NCBI RefSeq assembly: GCF_023370075.1
Contig: NZ_CP097151.1
Coordinates: forward strand, 186,001-250,000
Source of the DNA: Deinococcus sp. QL22
GTDB taxonomy: Bacteria > Deinococcota > Deinococci > Deinococcales > Deinococcaceae
DNA: 64,000 nucleotides
Direction of reading: 5' to 3'
Shown: positions 35,733 to 44,749 of the stretch, one piece after another
How the letters are laid out: each line of letters opens with the position of its first letter
How positions within the stretch are numbered: position 1 is the stretch's first letter
The notes under the pieces: model-generated
What the model was told of the DNA's origin: nothing
What the model saw: only the letters and a program-made list of their open reading frames with translations
Databases searched by the model: none
Translations under genes and position numbers: made by a program

Positions 35733-36718
35733 GTCAGCTGCTGCTTCAGAACCTTCACCTCCGCTACGGCGCGGCCCCAGCGGTGGCCGACCTGAATCTC
35801 GAGGTGCAAGACGGCGAACTCGTCTCGTTACTGGGCCCGTCCGGCTGCGGCAAGACGACCACCATGCGGGCCGTCGCGGGACTGCTGACGCCCAGTTCAG
35901 GCCGGATCATGCTCGGAGGGCAAGACATCACCCAGCTGCCGGCCAACAAACGCAACATCGGGTTGGTCTTCCAGTCGTACGCTCTGTTCCCTCACCTGAG
36001 CGCGTTTGAAAACGTCGCGTTCGGGCTGCGCCTGCGCCGCGTTTCAGATCAGGAAGTGCGCCGGCGGGTGGGGAGCGCGCTGGAGGTGGTCGGCCTCACC
36101 GAGCTGGCTGGCCGGCTGCCTGCCAACCTGTCAGGGGGGCAGCAGCAGCGGGTCGCGCTGGCCCGGGCCTTTGTCATTGAGCCCCGGCTGCTGCTGCTCG
36201 ACGAGCCCCTCAGCAACCTCGATGCCAAACTTCGCCTCGACATGCGCGGCGAACTGCGGCGGATTCAACGTGAACTGGGCGTGACCATGCTGTACGTGAC
36301 CCATGATCAAGACGAGGCGCTGGCCCTGTCAGACCGCATCGTGATTATGCGGGCCGGACGGATCGAGCAGCAGGGCACGCCTGAAGAGGTGTACGCCCGG
36401 CCCACCACGCCGTTCGTCGCCGATTTCATGGGCTGGCAAAACATTCTCGCCGCCGCCGCCGTTCCAGAACCCCTGCGCCGCAGCCATCCTGAGGCCAGCC
36501 ACTTCGCTTGGCGACCCGAAACCGTGACCCTCGGTCAAGGTACCACCGCGGGGCGCGTGCTGGCCCGAACCTACCAGGGCGAACACCTCGAGTACCTGCT
36601 GGACAGTCCCTTGGGCCGGGTCAAGGCCTTCGCGCCCATCGGGGCCGCTTGGCTCGAGGGCAACGAAGTCACCTTCGAGTTGCCCCTCGGGCGCGCCGCC
36701 GCGCTGCGGGACGCGTGA
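35729..36718 (+). CDS. ABC transporter ATPase, PotA type
   Basis: A 329-residue ATPase of the MOI/Pot family. Walker A GPSGCGKTT near residue 39, Q-loop VFQSYALFPHLSAFENVAFGL, signature LSGGQQQRVALARAFVI, Walker B LLLLDEPLSNLDAKLR, switch TMLYVTHDQDEALALSDR. After residue 235 a short TOBE-type C-terminal domain follows. GTG start. With its binding protein and two permeases it forms a complete importer. Confidence 0.93.
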   Translation: MSQLLLQNLHLRYGAAPAVADLNLEVQDGELVSLLGPSGCGKTTTMRAVAGLLTPSSGRIMLGGQDITQLPANKRNIGLVFQSYALFPHLSAFENVAFGLRLRRVSDQEVRRRVGSALEVVGLTELAGRLPANLSGGQQQRVALARAFVIEPRLLLLDEPLSNLDAKLRLDMRGELRRIQRELGVTMLYVTHDQDEALALSDRIVIMRAGRIEQQGTPEEVYARPTTPFVADFMGWQNILAAAAVPEPLRRSHPEASHFAWRPETVTLGQGTTAGRVLARTYQGEHLEYLLDSPLGRVKAFAPIGAAWLEGNEVTFELPLGRAAALRDA

Positions 36719-38391
36719 TGCTCGACCTGCTGCTGACCCACGCCCGCGTGTTCGACGTGACCCGCGACCGGGTCTTTGACGGCTGGCTCGGCATCCGCGC
36801 TGGGCGGTTGCAGTACGTCGAGGAGGGAGAGGTGCCCGGCGGACTCTTGGCCCGCCAGACGCGCGACCTGCGGGGGGCCCGCGTGGTGCCCGGCCTGATC
36901 GACGCCCACATGCACATCGAGTCGAGTCTCCTTACGCCCCGGCGCTTCGCGGAGGCGGTCTTGCCGCACGGTACCACCACAGTGATGACCGATCCGCATG
37001 AACTGGCTAATGTGCTTGGGGTGGCGGGAGTACAGTACACCTTGGAGGCCAGCGAGGGGCTGCCGCTGCGGGTCTACGTGGCCGTGCCCTCCTGCGTGCC
37101 GGCCACTTCCCCAGACCTAGAGACGGCCCTCGGACACATCGGTGCGGACGATGTGCGCCGCTTGGCACTGCACCCCCGGGTCTTGGCCCTCGGTGAGGTG
37201 ATGGACTATCAGGGCTTGGCGGCGGGCGTGACCCAGTTGCCGGCCTTGATCGAGGCCGCCCAGGCCGCTGGGCTGCTCATTGAGGGGCATACGCCGACCT
37301 TGGGCGGCATGGTCTTGTCCGACTATACGGCCTACGGCATTTTGTCGGACCACACGCTGTCGACGCCTGAGAAGCTGCTCGAGCAGCTCAGCAAAGGCTA
37401 TACCGTGATGCTGCAGGAAAAGAGCCTGAATGCAGAGGTGGTTCGGGCCGTTCTGGAGCTTCCGGACCGTTCGCGTGTATTACTCGTCACCGATGACGTG
37501 ATGCCCAACCGATTGCCGGGGGGTCACCTGTCCCGGTTGGTGAACTTGGCTGCCTCGCTGGGCTGGCCCCTGGTGGACGCCGTGGCCGCCGCCAGCCTGC
37601 GGCCCGCCATGTACCTGGGGCTGCGGCATGTGGGGCTGCTGGCCCCGGGCCGGGCTGCCGACCTGTGTGTGCTGGGTCCGGGCGAGGACTTCCAGGTGGA
37701 CGAGACGTACGTCAATGGCACCCTGGTGGCCCGGCAAGGGCGCTGTGTGACGGAGCTGCAGGCGTTTCCAGCGCCGGTCGGTGGGCAACTGCTGCGTCCA
37801 GAGGTTGACGCCTCCGCGCTGCAGTTCGGCGTGTCGACCGGCCTCCACCTGACCAATACCTTGACCTGCAATACGCGCAACACCTTTACCCGTTTGGAAA
37901 CGGTCCCCGTGGCCTTCCAGGACGGTTGGCCAGTTGACCCGGCGCTGAATGCGGTGGCTGTGTTTACCCGCCAGGGCAGCGCGCCGCCGGGGCTGGGTCT
38001 GCTGCGGGGCTTTGGCCTGCAGGCCGGGGCTTTTGCCAGCACGCTCGCCCACGACAGTCACAACCTGCTGGTCGTCGGTCAATCCCGAGAAGATATGGTG
38101 GCCGCTGCGCGCACGCTTCAGCGCGCCGGAGGCGGGATGGTCTATGTCCGCGGCGATGAGGTCATTCACCTGCCTCTGGAGGTAGCTGCCTTGATCAGTG
38201 ACGCGCCCCTCGGCGAGGTGGCCGGGCAGGTGGAAGCCATCGAGGCGGCGCTGCGGCGTGGCGGCGTCACGCACCTCCATCCCATTTTGTTCCTCACCAT
38301 CTTGCCGCTGACCGTCAGCCCGCAGGTCAAGGTCTCAGACCGGGGCCTCGTCGACGTGGAGCGCCGCGCGCTGCTCCCCCTCTTTCCGTGA
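36718..38391 (+). CDS. ade: Adenine deaminase
   Basis: A 557-residue amidohydrolase converting adenine to hypoxanthine plus ammonia. VVPGLIDAHMHIESSLLTPRRFAEAVLPHGTTTVMTDPHELANVLG near residue 55 is the metal site and is diagnostic for the family; LGEVMDYQGL, LIEGHTPTLGG and LVTDDVMPNRL follow, and the C-terminal adenine-deaminase domain includes TGLHLTNTLTCNTRNTFTRLE. An alternative GTG start lies three bases upstream in the ATPase stop. Overlaps the nucleoside hydrolase gene by GTGA, making hydrolysis of adenosine and deamination of the released adenine a natural sequence. Confidence 0.9.
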   Translation: MLDLLLTHARVFDVTRDRVFDGWLGIRAGRLQYVEEGEVPGGLLARQTRDLRGARVVPGLIDAHMHIESSLLTPRRFAEAVLPHGTTTVMTDPHELANVLGVAGVQYTLEASEGLPLRVYVAVPSCVPATSPDLETALGHIGADDVRRLALHPRVLALGEVMDYQGLAAGVTQLPALIEAAQAAGLLIEGHTPTLGGMVLSDYTAYGILSDHTLSTPEKLLEQLSKGYTVMLQEKSLNAEVVRAVLELPDRSRVLLVTDDVMPNRLPGGHLSRLVNLAASLGWPLVDAVAAASLRPAMYLGLRHVGLLAPGRAADLCVLGPGEDFQVDETYVNGTLVARQGRCVTELQAFPAPVGGQLLRPEVDASALQFGVSTGLHLTNTLTCNTRNTFTRLETVPVAFQDGWPVDPALNAVAVFTRQGSAPPGLGLLRGFGLQAGAFASTLAHDSHNLLVVGQSREDMVAAARTLQRAGGGMVYVRGDEVIHLPLEVAALISDAPLGEVAGQVEAIEAALRRGGVTHLHPILFLTILPLTVSPQVKVSDRGLVDVERRALLPLFP

Positions 38392-39335
38392 CCCGCCCTC
38401 AACTTGTGTGGCTCGACATCGACCCTGGCTTCGACGACTTGGCCAGTTGGCTGATGCTGAGCGCCGCGCCGGGCGTTGACCTCCAGGGCGTGAGCACCGT
38501 CGCTGGCAACGCGCCCCTGCCCGATACCTTTGACAATGCCGTGCGGGCCCACGACTTCTTCCGGCTGCCGCACCCGGTGTATCCCGGGCGAGACCGCCCG
38601 CTGTCGGGAACCCTGGTCACCTCGCAGCACCTCTTGGGCCGCACGGGGCTCGCGTCGGTTGACCGCACCCTGCCGCGCGGCCGCTATGCCGGCGAACGGC
38701 AAGACGGGGTCGAGGCCCTGATCGCGGCCGCACGCGCCCTCCCGGGTGAGCTGCGCGTCTTGGCCCTCGGCCCACTCACCAATCTGGCCACGGCCCTGCA
38801 ACGTGCGCCTGACCTCGCCCGTCTCCTGCGGGAGGTGGTCTGGATGGGCGGCTCCAGCGACCAGGGCAACCACACCGCCGCCGCGGAATTCAACGCCTTT
38901 GCGGATCCGGAAGCAGCCGACGCGGTGCTGACATCCGGCGTCCCCTTCGTCTTGGTGGGACTCAACCTCACCCGGCAGGTGGTGCTGGATCCCACCCACT
39001 TGCAGCTCATGCGCTCGTGGCCGGGAGAGCGGGCGCAGCTGCTGGCCGATCATCTCGAGTTCTACCTCAGCATTCGCACGCCGGGTCGCCCCGGAGCCAT
39101 GCCGTTCCACGATCCCTGCGCCGCCCTGTGGCTCCTGCACCCTGAGCTGTTTGAAAGCGTCCCGGCCCACGTGCGGGTGGAACTGGACGGTACCCTCACC
39201 CGCGGCATGACGGTTTGTGAGTTCAGGGTACCGGCCCGGGCAGTCGCCAATGCCACGGTGGTGACCCGCGCTCAGCTGCCGAGTTGCCAGACCGCGATCA
39301 CGGGACTCCTCTACAGCGCCTTGACCAGCGGCTGA
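38388..39335 (+). CDS. Nucleoside hydrolase (inosine/uridine-preferring family)
   Basis: A 315-residue N-ribohydrolase that splits nucleosides into ribose and free base. The N-terminal calcium site DIDPGFDDLASWLML is the family hallmark (usually DxDxGxDDAxAL). EVVWMGGSSDQGNHTAAAEFNAFADPEAADAVL and MPFHDPCAALWLLHPELF (the second calcium Asp) are conserved. GTG start in overlap with the adenine deaminase. Last gene of the transporter operon; it converges at 27 bases with the M29 aminopeptidase gene. Confidence 0.9.
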   Translation: MTRPQLVWLDIDPGFDDLASWLMLSAAPGVDLQGVSTVAGNAPLPDTFDNAVRAHDFFRLPHPVYPGRDRPLSGTLVTSQHLLGRTGLASVDRTLPRGRYAGERQDGVEALIAAARALPGELRVLALGPLTNLATALQRAPDLARLLREVVWMGGSSDQGNHTAAAEFNAFADPEAADAVLTSGVPFVLVGLNLTRQVVLDPTHLQLMRSWPGERAQLLADHLEFYLSIRTPGRPGAMPFHDPCAALWLLHPELFESVPAHVRVELDGTLTRGMTVCEFRVPARAVANATVVTRAQLPSCQTAITGLLYSALTSG

Positions 39336-39362
39336 AATTGCACCAACTCAACCGGAGCAACT

Positions 39363-40472
39363 TCACTCGCCGACAAAAACACCGTCTTGCTGAAAAACCT
39401 CGCCGTCCAGCAAGATCTGCCCGCCGGGGCGCAGGTCGCGGATCATGTCCCAGTGCAGGGCGGAATGATTGGTGCCCCCAGTTTCCGGGTAGCTTTTCCC
39501 CAGGGCCAAATGCACGGTGCCCCCAATCTTTTCGTCGAACAGAATGTTCATGCTGGGCAACTGAATGCCGTGGTTGGTGCCGATCCCCAGTTCGCCCACA
39601 AAGCGTGCGCCGTTGTCGGTGGCCAGAGCCGCCTGAAGCGCGTCGTCTCCTTCGTCGGCCCGAGCTTCCACGACCTGCCCCTGCTCGAAGCGCAGGCGAA
39701 TGCCGCTGACCCGGCGGCCCTGAAACGTGGTGGGCAGATCGTACAGGATATGGCCCTCCACACTGTCTTCTACCGCTCCGGTAAAGACTTCGCCGCTGGG
39801 CATGTTGCGTTTGCCGTCGCTGTTGACCCATCCCCGTCCCTTGACACTCATGCGCAGGTCCGTTTCTGGGGCCACAATCCGCACCTCATCCGCACGGCTC
39901 AGGCGCTCGATCAGGCGGGCCTGTCGAGTCCGAATTTCGCCCCACGCCACCACCGGATCAGGTCGATCCAGAAATAGGGCGCTGGCCACGAACGCCTCGT
40001 AATCGGCCTGGGAAAGCCCTGCCATCTCGGCCCCCTGCGCGGTGGGAAAGAGGGTCAAAGTCCAGCGGCGCTGGGCACGCGCCGAAGCCACCGGGCCGAT
40101 GGTGCGGGTATAACGCGCCTGGCGGGTTGGGTCAGAAGCGCCGAAAGGATGTTGCGGCGTCAAAATCCGGATACTGGCCTGCACGCTTTCCATATCGGCC
40201 AGATCAGCGGCATGCAGGGTATCCAGCAGGTCATCCGAGGCCAGGCGCAGAAAATCTTCCTGCTGACTGGGATATTCCAGCCGCAGCACAGGCCGGGCAC
40301 CACGCATCAGCAGCGTGCGGTGAATGGCTTCGACCAAGGGGAGAGCCAGCGTACTGGAGGCGACCAGCACTCGGTCTCCCGGCTGGGCGCTGACGCAGTA
40401 ATCCACCATCAGAGCGGCGTGTTTTTCGGGATCGTAGACCGACCCAGAGGGCACAGACGAAAATGAGGTCAT
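39363..40472 (-). CDS. M29 family aminopeptidase
   Basis: A 369-residue metallo-aminopeptidase of the thermophilic AmpS/PepS type, removing N-terminal residues with a two-metal centre. Metal ligands are in [21 protein letters not shown] (Glu) , [13 protein letters not shown] (Glu), and [13 protein letters not shown] (His and Asp). Cytoplasmic. ATG at 40472 overlaps the SDR stop (ATGA). Last gene of the long minus-strand operon, consistent with final peptide-bond cleavage of an imported compound. Confidence 0.88.
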   Translation of the reverse strand: MTSFSSVPSGSVYDPEKHAALMVDYCVSAQPGDRVLVASSTLALPLVEAIHRTLLMRGARPVLRLEYPSQQEDFLRLASDDLLDTLHAADLADMESVQASIRILTPQHPFGASDPTRQARYTRTIGPVASARAQRRWTLTLFPTAQGAEMAGLSQADYEAFVASALFLDRPDPVVAWGEIRTRQARLIERLSRADEVRIVAPETDLRMSVKGRGWVNSDGKRNMPSGEVFTGAVEDSVEGHILYDLPTTFQGRRVSGIRLRFEQGQVVEARADEGDDALQAALATDNGARFVGELGIGTNHGIQLPSMNILFDEKIGGTVHLALGKSYPETGGTNHSALHWDMIRDLRPGGQILLDGEVFQQDGVFVGE

Positions 40473-41251
40473 AGGTTGGTCACGGCTCCTCCATCCACCA
40501 GCAGCGTGCTTCCGGTCACGTAGGACGCGGCAGAAGAGCACAGGAAGGCCGCCACCCGGCCAAATTCGGCGGGTTCGCCCAGTCGGCCCAGCGGCACTTC
40601 CTGTTCGGTCTGGGTGCGCACCTCTTGCCAGGAGCGGCCTTCGCGGGCCGCGCGAGCTTCATCAAGTTCCTGAATGCGTTCGGTCAGCACCCGGCCCGGC
40701 GCGATACAGTTCACGGCCACCAGCGGAGCCAGTTCTATACTCAGCGACTTCATCAAGCCGTGTACGGCCGGCCGGAACACGTTGGACAGGGTCAGGTTGG
40801 GCAGGGGCCGCCTGACGCTGGAACTCACGATGGTGAGCACCCGGCCTCCATGCTCCCGCAGATGGGGCAACGCCGCGCGGGTCAGGCGCACCGTGCTCAT
40901 CAGGGTCAGTTGGAAGGCCGCTTCCCACAGGTCGTCATCAAATTTCTCGAAGCCGCCGGGAGGCGGGCCGCCTGCATTGCAGACCAACACGCCCAGTCCA
41001 CCCAGGGCATCGGCGGCCCTCTGGACAACATCACGGCAGGCCGCTGCCTCACGCACGTCGGCCTGCAGGGCCAGCACGGCCTGCCCCGTCTCGGCTTCAA
41101 TGCGCTGGGCCGCCGCCTGTGCCCGCTCTAGATCACGCGAACACAGGGCCACACGGGCTCCCTCACGTGCCAGTTCCAGAGCCGTGGCGTAGCCCAAACC
41201 GCTGCTGGCCGCCGTCACCAAGGCGGGGGTTGCGTCCGGGAAAAGATTCAT
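40469..41251 (-). CDS. SDR family protein without the Tyr-x-x-x-Lys motif
   Basis: A 260-residue short-chain dehydrogenase fold: [31 protein letters not shown] (NADP-type, Arg after strand 2), [25 protein letters not shown] and [14 protein letters not shown]. In the active-site segment the usual Ser…Tyr-x-x-x-Lys is [27 protein letters not shown], with no Tyr and no Lys four residues on. Related proteins with LSNxxRxxVxGxxK form a known-looking subgroup of unclear chemistry. So binding of cofactor is likely but classical dehydrogenase catalysis is in doubt. Confidence 0.82.
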   Translation of the reverse strand: MNLFPDATPALVTAASSGLGYATALELAREGARVALCSRDLERAQAAAQRIEAETGQAVLALQADVREAAACRDVVQRAADALGGLGVLVCNAGGPPPGGFEKFDDDLWEAAFQLTLMSTVRLTRAALPHLREHGGRVLTIVSSSVRRPLPNLTLSNVFRPAVHGLMKSLSIELAPLVAVNCIAPGRVLTERIQELDEARAAREGRSWQEVRTQTEQEVPLGRLGEPAEFGRVAAFLCSSAASYVTGSTLLVDGGAVTNL

Positions 41252-41931
41252 ACGTGCCCGTATTTGGCCAGCACTTCAGGCAAGGTCGCCCCCTGATCCA
41301 GGTCTTCGCGGATGCGCTGTTCCTGTGCGGTCAGGGCTTCGGCCTGCTCCAGCACCTCCAGCACCAGTTCTGCCGGAACGACCATCGCTCCGTCAAAGTC
41401 GGCCAGAATAAAGTCTCCGGGACGCACGATCACACGCTCACTGGTGGCTCCTGGGAGATACACCGGAATCTGCCAGGCATTGACCTGCCAGCGCCCAATG
41501 GACTGAACAGGCGTGCGGTAGCGGGCAAATACAGGGTAATTCATACGGGCCAACCACTCGATGTCACGGATGCCGCCGTCGACCAAGGCGCCCACACTGC
41601 CCCGGTGCTGCATGCCCCGCGCGATCAGCTCGCCGAAAAAGCAGATGCCTGTGGCTCCGCCGCCGCTCCAGACGCTCAGTTCATCAGGGCCAATGCCGCT
41701 GACCGCTTCCATTTTTTTGGGATCGCCCGTGCCCGGATAGGGAGTCATCTGACCGCGAATGGTGTAGGCCCAGCCGCCCATCTTTTCCAGTCGCTCGCGA
41801 ATGGGCCAGAAGTCGGAGCTGAGGCCGTATTCCGTGCGTCCCAGCTGATCCAGCACATCGGCTACGTTGGCGGTATCGACTTGAAGGTAGCGTTGCCGCA
41901 GATCGCGGCGTTCATCAGCGCTGAAGGTCAT
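41248..41931 (-). CDS. RraA-like / HMG-CHA aldolase family protein
   Basis: A 227-residue RraA-fold protein. Members include 4-hydroxy-4-methyl-2-oxoglutarate aldolase, oxaloacetate decarboxylase and RNase E inhibitor RraA. Seen: DTANVADVLDQLG, GELIARGMQHRGSVGALVDGGIRDIEWL with the metal/substrate-binding Arg-Asp pair, and VRPGDFILADFDGAMVVP. In a catabolic operon a 2-oxo-acid aldolase or decarboxylase role is more likely than RNase E control (inference). ATGA overlaps at both ends. Confidence 0.85.
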   Translation of the reverse strand: MTFSADERRDLRQRYLQVDTANVADVLDQLGRTEYGLSSDFWPIRERLEKMGGWAYTIRGQMTPYPGTGDPKKMEAVSGIGPDELSVWSGGGATGICFFGELIARGMQHRGSVGALVDGGIRDIEWLARMNYPVFARYRTPVQSIGRWQVNAWQIPVYLPGATSERVIVRPGDFILADFDGAMVVPAELVLEVLEQAEALTAQEQRIREDLDQGATLPEVLAKYGHV

Positions 41932-43577
41932 GAGACTCCTGAAGTGGGTTGAAGTGGGTCAGCAGCCTGCGGCATGCTGAGCCAGTGAAGGGGCGCGTGG
42001 CCGTGTGCCAGCAAGTGATTGTGAAATTCACGGGCAGGCAGGGGAGAGGCCGCACGGAGACGGCGAATCTGTTGGGTGCCCAACCAGTACATGAGCCGGG
42101 TGGCGGGCAACATGCTGTTGCGGGTGCTTTCGCTCCAGACCCGCGCTTCAGGAAAGCCCACCTCGTCGCGGTAAAAAGCCCGCATCTGTTCCAGACTCCA
42201 CTGCCCGAGATGCAGCTTGATGTCGGCGATACAGCAGGCCGCATTGCGCCGTTCAAAACTCTTGAGCAGCAGCCCCTCTTCGGGCGTGTAAAAGCCGCCG
42301 GCTTCCAGCAGCAGGTCTTCGGCGTAGCAGGCCCACCCTTCCACAGCCGTGCCCGAACTCAAAAAGGTGAGGCCCAGTGCCCCGTCCGTACCGCCCAGGC
42401 GGGCCAGCTGAGATGGAGACTGCCGCGCCCGCGCATTCTGGGTGTGGTGGCCCACCGATCCGTGGTGAACAGCATGCACCAGCTTGATAAAGCTGACGCT
42501 GGGCGGCGTGCCGTCTTCTACGACCCAATACACGCTGCCAGTCCCCGCACGGGCCGCGGCAGGCGAGCGGTAAAACAGGAAATACAGGTCGCGCGACACC
42601 TGCCGCGCCCAGTCGGGCATCGGCCGGAAGGCCAGCCCATAGTCGCTGGCCGCCGTGACCAACTCCGCGTCTTCCGCTGCCTCGAGCGCGCGTTGGTGCC
42701 AATGCTGGTAGGTGTTGGCCAAGTCGGCTGGGTCGGGCCGAACAGCGTCTAGACCTGCCAGAACGGTCTGCCAGTCGGTGCCAAAAGGCAGGGCGTCTTG
42801 CTCCAACTCTGCAGTGAGGTGGGCAAACGCGGCCTCGGCCTGGGCCAGGGCCTCCTGTGGCCCAAAAGGCAGGCCGTGGACGCGCCGCATCAACAGATCC
42901 AGATGGGCTTCTCCACAGGCTGTGGATACGTCTTGGGAACCACCCAGCGGCCCTTGTACGTTCAGGGCGAAGACCTCAGCGGCTTGGGCGGCTTGCTCTG
43001 CCGCGTTTGAGAGTGCCGCGTCCCGCGAATCGGCATGGGGGTGAAGCCACAACTCTTGCCTCAGGAACCCCACCAAAGACGCGGCTTCGGTGGCGGCCCG
43101 CTTCGACCAGTCGGCTGGAATCTGCTGGGCTGAATGCAGATAGGTCAATCCTTCATTCAGAAAGCGTGGCATGTCGCTCAGGCGTGCCGTGAGGGCCGTG
43201 CGTATCTCCTCCGGCGTTTTTCCGGGTTGGGGCAGCAGCAAAGAGATGATTCCAAACGCGGCCTCGCCCGTGTACCACGCGGGATTCAGTACCCGTGGCG
43301 CCCGGTTCAGTTCAGCGGCAGCGTGGGTCAATTGTGCGTCCAGCAGGCGGACGTCCAACTGCTCGCCTGCGTGCTGAGGCGGGACAGCAGCGTCCAGAGC
43401 GGCACGTAACCTCTCCAAGCCCTCACGTTCTTGCTCCACCACCTGCGGGCCGGCCGGAGGCAGGCGGTGATCGTGGCCGGGCAGTCCCATAAAGGTCAGA
43501 TCCACGGGACGAAACTGGGCGTGTAGTTCCAGATACGCATCAACCAGCGCTGCTATCCCGCTCGCAGTCTGGCTCAT
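41928..43577 (-). CDS. DUF885 family protein with altered HExxH-like site (first of two)
   Basis: A 549-residue DUF885 protein, a family of presumed zinc peptidases with a mostly helical fold. Supporting motifs: TYLHSAQQIPADWSKRA, GLAFRPMPDWARQV, and EGWACYAEDLLLEAGGF. The metal motif, normally HE-x-x-PGHH, is HHGSVGHHTQ near residue 370, so the catalytic Glu appears replaced by His. It may be inactive or use different chemistry. A second, canonical DUF885 lies in the divergent operon at 49605. Confidence 0.78.
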   Translation of the reverse strand: MSQTASGIAALVDAYLELHAQFRPVDLTFMGLPGHDHRLPPAGPQVVEQEREGLERLRAALDAAVPPQHAGEQLDVRLLDAQLTHAAAELNRAPRVLNPAWYTGEAAFGIISLLLPQPGKTPEEIRTALTARLSDMPRFLNEGLTYLHSAQQIPADWSKRAATEAASLVGFLRQELWLHPHADSRDAALSNAAEQAAQAAEVFALNVQGPLGGSQDVSTACGEAHLDLLMRRVHGLPFGPQEALAQAEAAFAHLTAELEQDALPFGTDWQTVLAGLDAVRPDPADLANTYQHWHQRALEAAEDAELVTAASDYGLAFRPMPDWARQVSRDLYFLFYRSPAAARAGTGSVYWVVEDGTPPSVSFIKLVHAVHHGSVGHHTQNARARQSPSQLARLGGTDGALGLTFLSSGTAVEGWACYAEDLLLEAGGFYTPEEGLLLKSFERRNAACCIADIKLHLGQWSLEQMRAFYRDEVGFPEARVWSESTRNSMLPATRLMYWLGTQQIRRLRAASPLPAREFHNHLLAHGHAPLHWLSMPQAADPLQPTSGVS

Positions 43578-44749
43578 AGGGCAGGCGTGCCGTGTTGAGC
43601 CGCTTGTGCTTCTTTTGCCTGGGTTTCTTCCGGGTACAGAGGTAGATCAATCCAGCGGCGCTCGGTATTCGACTGCACGATGGCGTTGACCACTTCCTGA
43701 CTCTTGGCCCCATCATAAAAAGTGCATTCCTCGGGTGTGCCGTCCAGAATCTCGTCTACGAAATGGCGAACCAGGTTGCGGTAGTACAGCTCGGGCCAGG
43801 GCGTATGCAGGGTCGTGCCGGGAGGATAAGCGCTGTCAGGCAGCGACACCTCGCGGAATTCCACCTGATCGGGCGTAGCGAACCGCAGCGTTTCGGCCAC
43901 ACCGTTTTCCTCGACCAGACGGGCCACCGCCGCCCCCTTGCTGCCGTACACCCGCAGTTCTACGCCGGGGTAGTTGCCGATGGCAATGTAACTGGTCTGT
44001 AAGATTCCCTGTGCCCCGCTGGCAAATTCGGCCAACGCCACGGTGCCGTCTTCCACCTGAATGCGCTGCAAGCCCTCACCGTAGCCGCGCACCACCCGCT
44101 CGGGCACAAAGTTCTTCATGCTGCCGATCACGCTGCTGTATTCGCCCACGCACCAACGCACCAGATCCAGCAGGTGCGAGCCATACCCGACCACCGAAGA
44201 GGGAATCAGCGTACCGAAATCTGCGCCTGCCGTCACCTGCCGCAGCGGAAATTGGGGATCCAGAAATTGGCTGTTCTGTTCCAGGCCATGCACATGGAAA
44301 ATCTCGCCCAGGGTGCCGTCCTGAATCCAGCGCTGCACCTGCCGGATGGCCGGTGAATAACGGAAGGTGAATCCCAACTTGGTGCGGACGCCTGCCTCGC
44401 GGGCTTTGCGGGCGGCCATAAAAGCGTCGGCGGCGTCGTGGGCCAGCGGTTTTTCGCTCAGGACGTGCTTTCCTGCGGCGATGGCGGCCAGGCTGAGCGG
44501 CAGATGCGTGTCGGTGGGCGTGCAGACATCCACCATCTCGATGTCCGGATCCTGAAGCATCTCGCGGTAGTCGGTGTACACCCGCCGCGCCCCGAACATC
44601 TGGGCCAGGCGGTGGGCCCGTTCCGGCACGCTGTCGCAGATGGCCACCAGATCGACGCGGTCATAGGCGGCGTAGCCCGGCAGGTGGGCCGATTCTGCCC
44701 AAGCATGTGCGCCGATCACACCGACGCCGAGTTTTTTGGAAGAAGTCAT
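43574..44749 (-). CDS. Gfo/Idh/MocA family oxidoreductase
   Basis: A 391-residue NAD(P)-dependent oxidoreductase. GVGVIGAHAWAESAHLPGYAAY at the N-terminus is the Rossmann loop, VDVCTPTDTHLPLSLAAIAAGKHVLSEKPLAHD holds the conserved EKP Lys, and the C-terminal alpha/beta domain follows. Usual substrates are sugars, inositols or their derivatives. It overlaps the genes on both sides by ATGA. Partner of the PanE-like enzyme: two successive oxidoreductases would suit a hydroxy/oxo interconversion on the imported molecule. Confidence 0.9.
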   Translation of the reverse strand: MTSSKKLGVGVIGAHAWAESAHLPGYAAYDRVDLVAICDSVPERAHRLAQMFGARRVYTDYREMLQDPDIEMVDVCTPTDTHLPLSLAAIAAGKHVLSEKPLAHDAADAFMAARKAREAGVRTKLGFTFRYSPAIRQVQRWIQDGTLGEIFHVHGLEQNSQFLDPQFPLRQVTAGADFGTLIPSSVVGYGSHLLDLVRWCVGEYSSVIGSMKNFVPERVVRGYGEGLQRIQVEDGTVALAEFASGAQGILQTSYIAIGNYPGVELRVYGSKGAAVARLVEENGVAETLRFATPDQVEFREVSLPDSAYPPGTTLHTPWPELYYRNLVRHFVDEILDGTPEECTFYDGAKSQEVVNAIVQSNTERRWIDLPLYPEETQAKEAQAAQHGTPAL

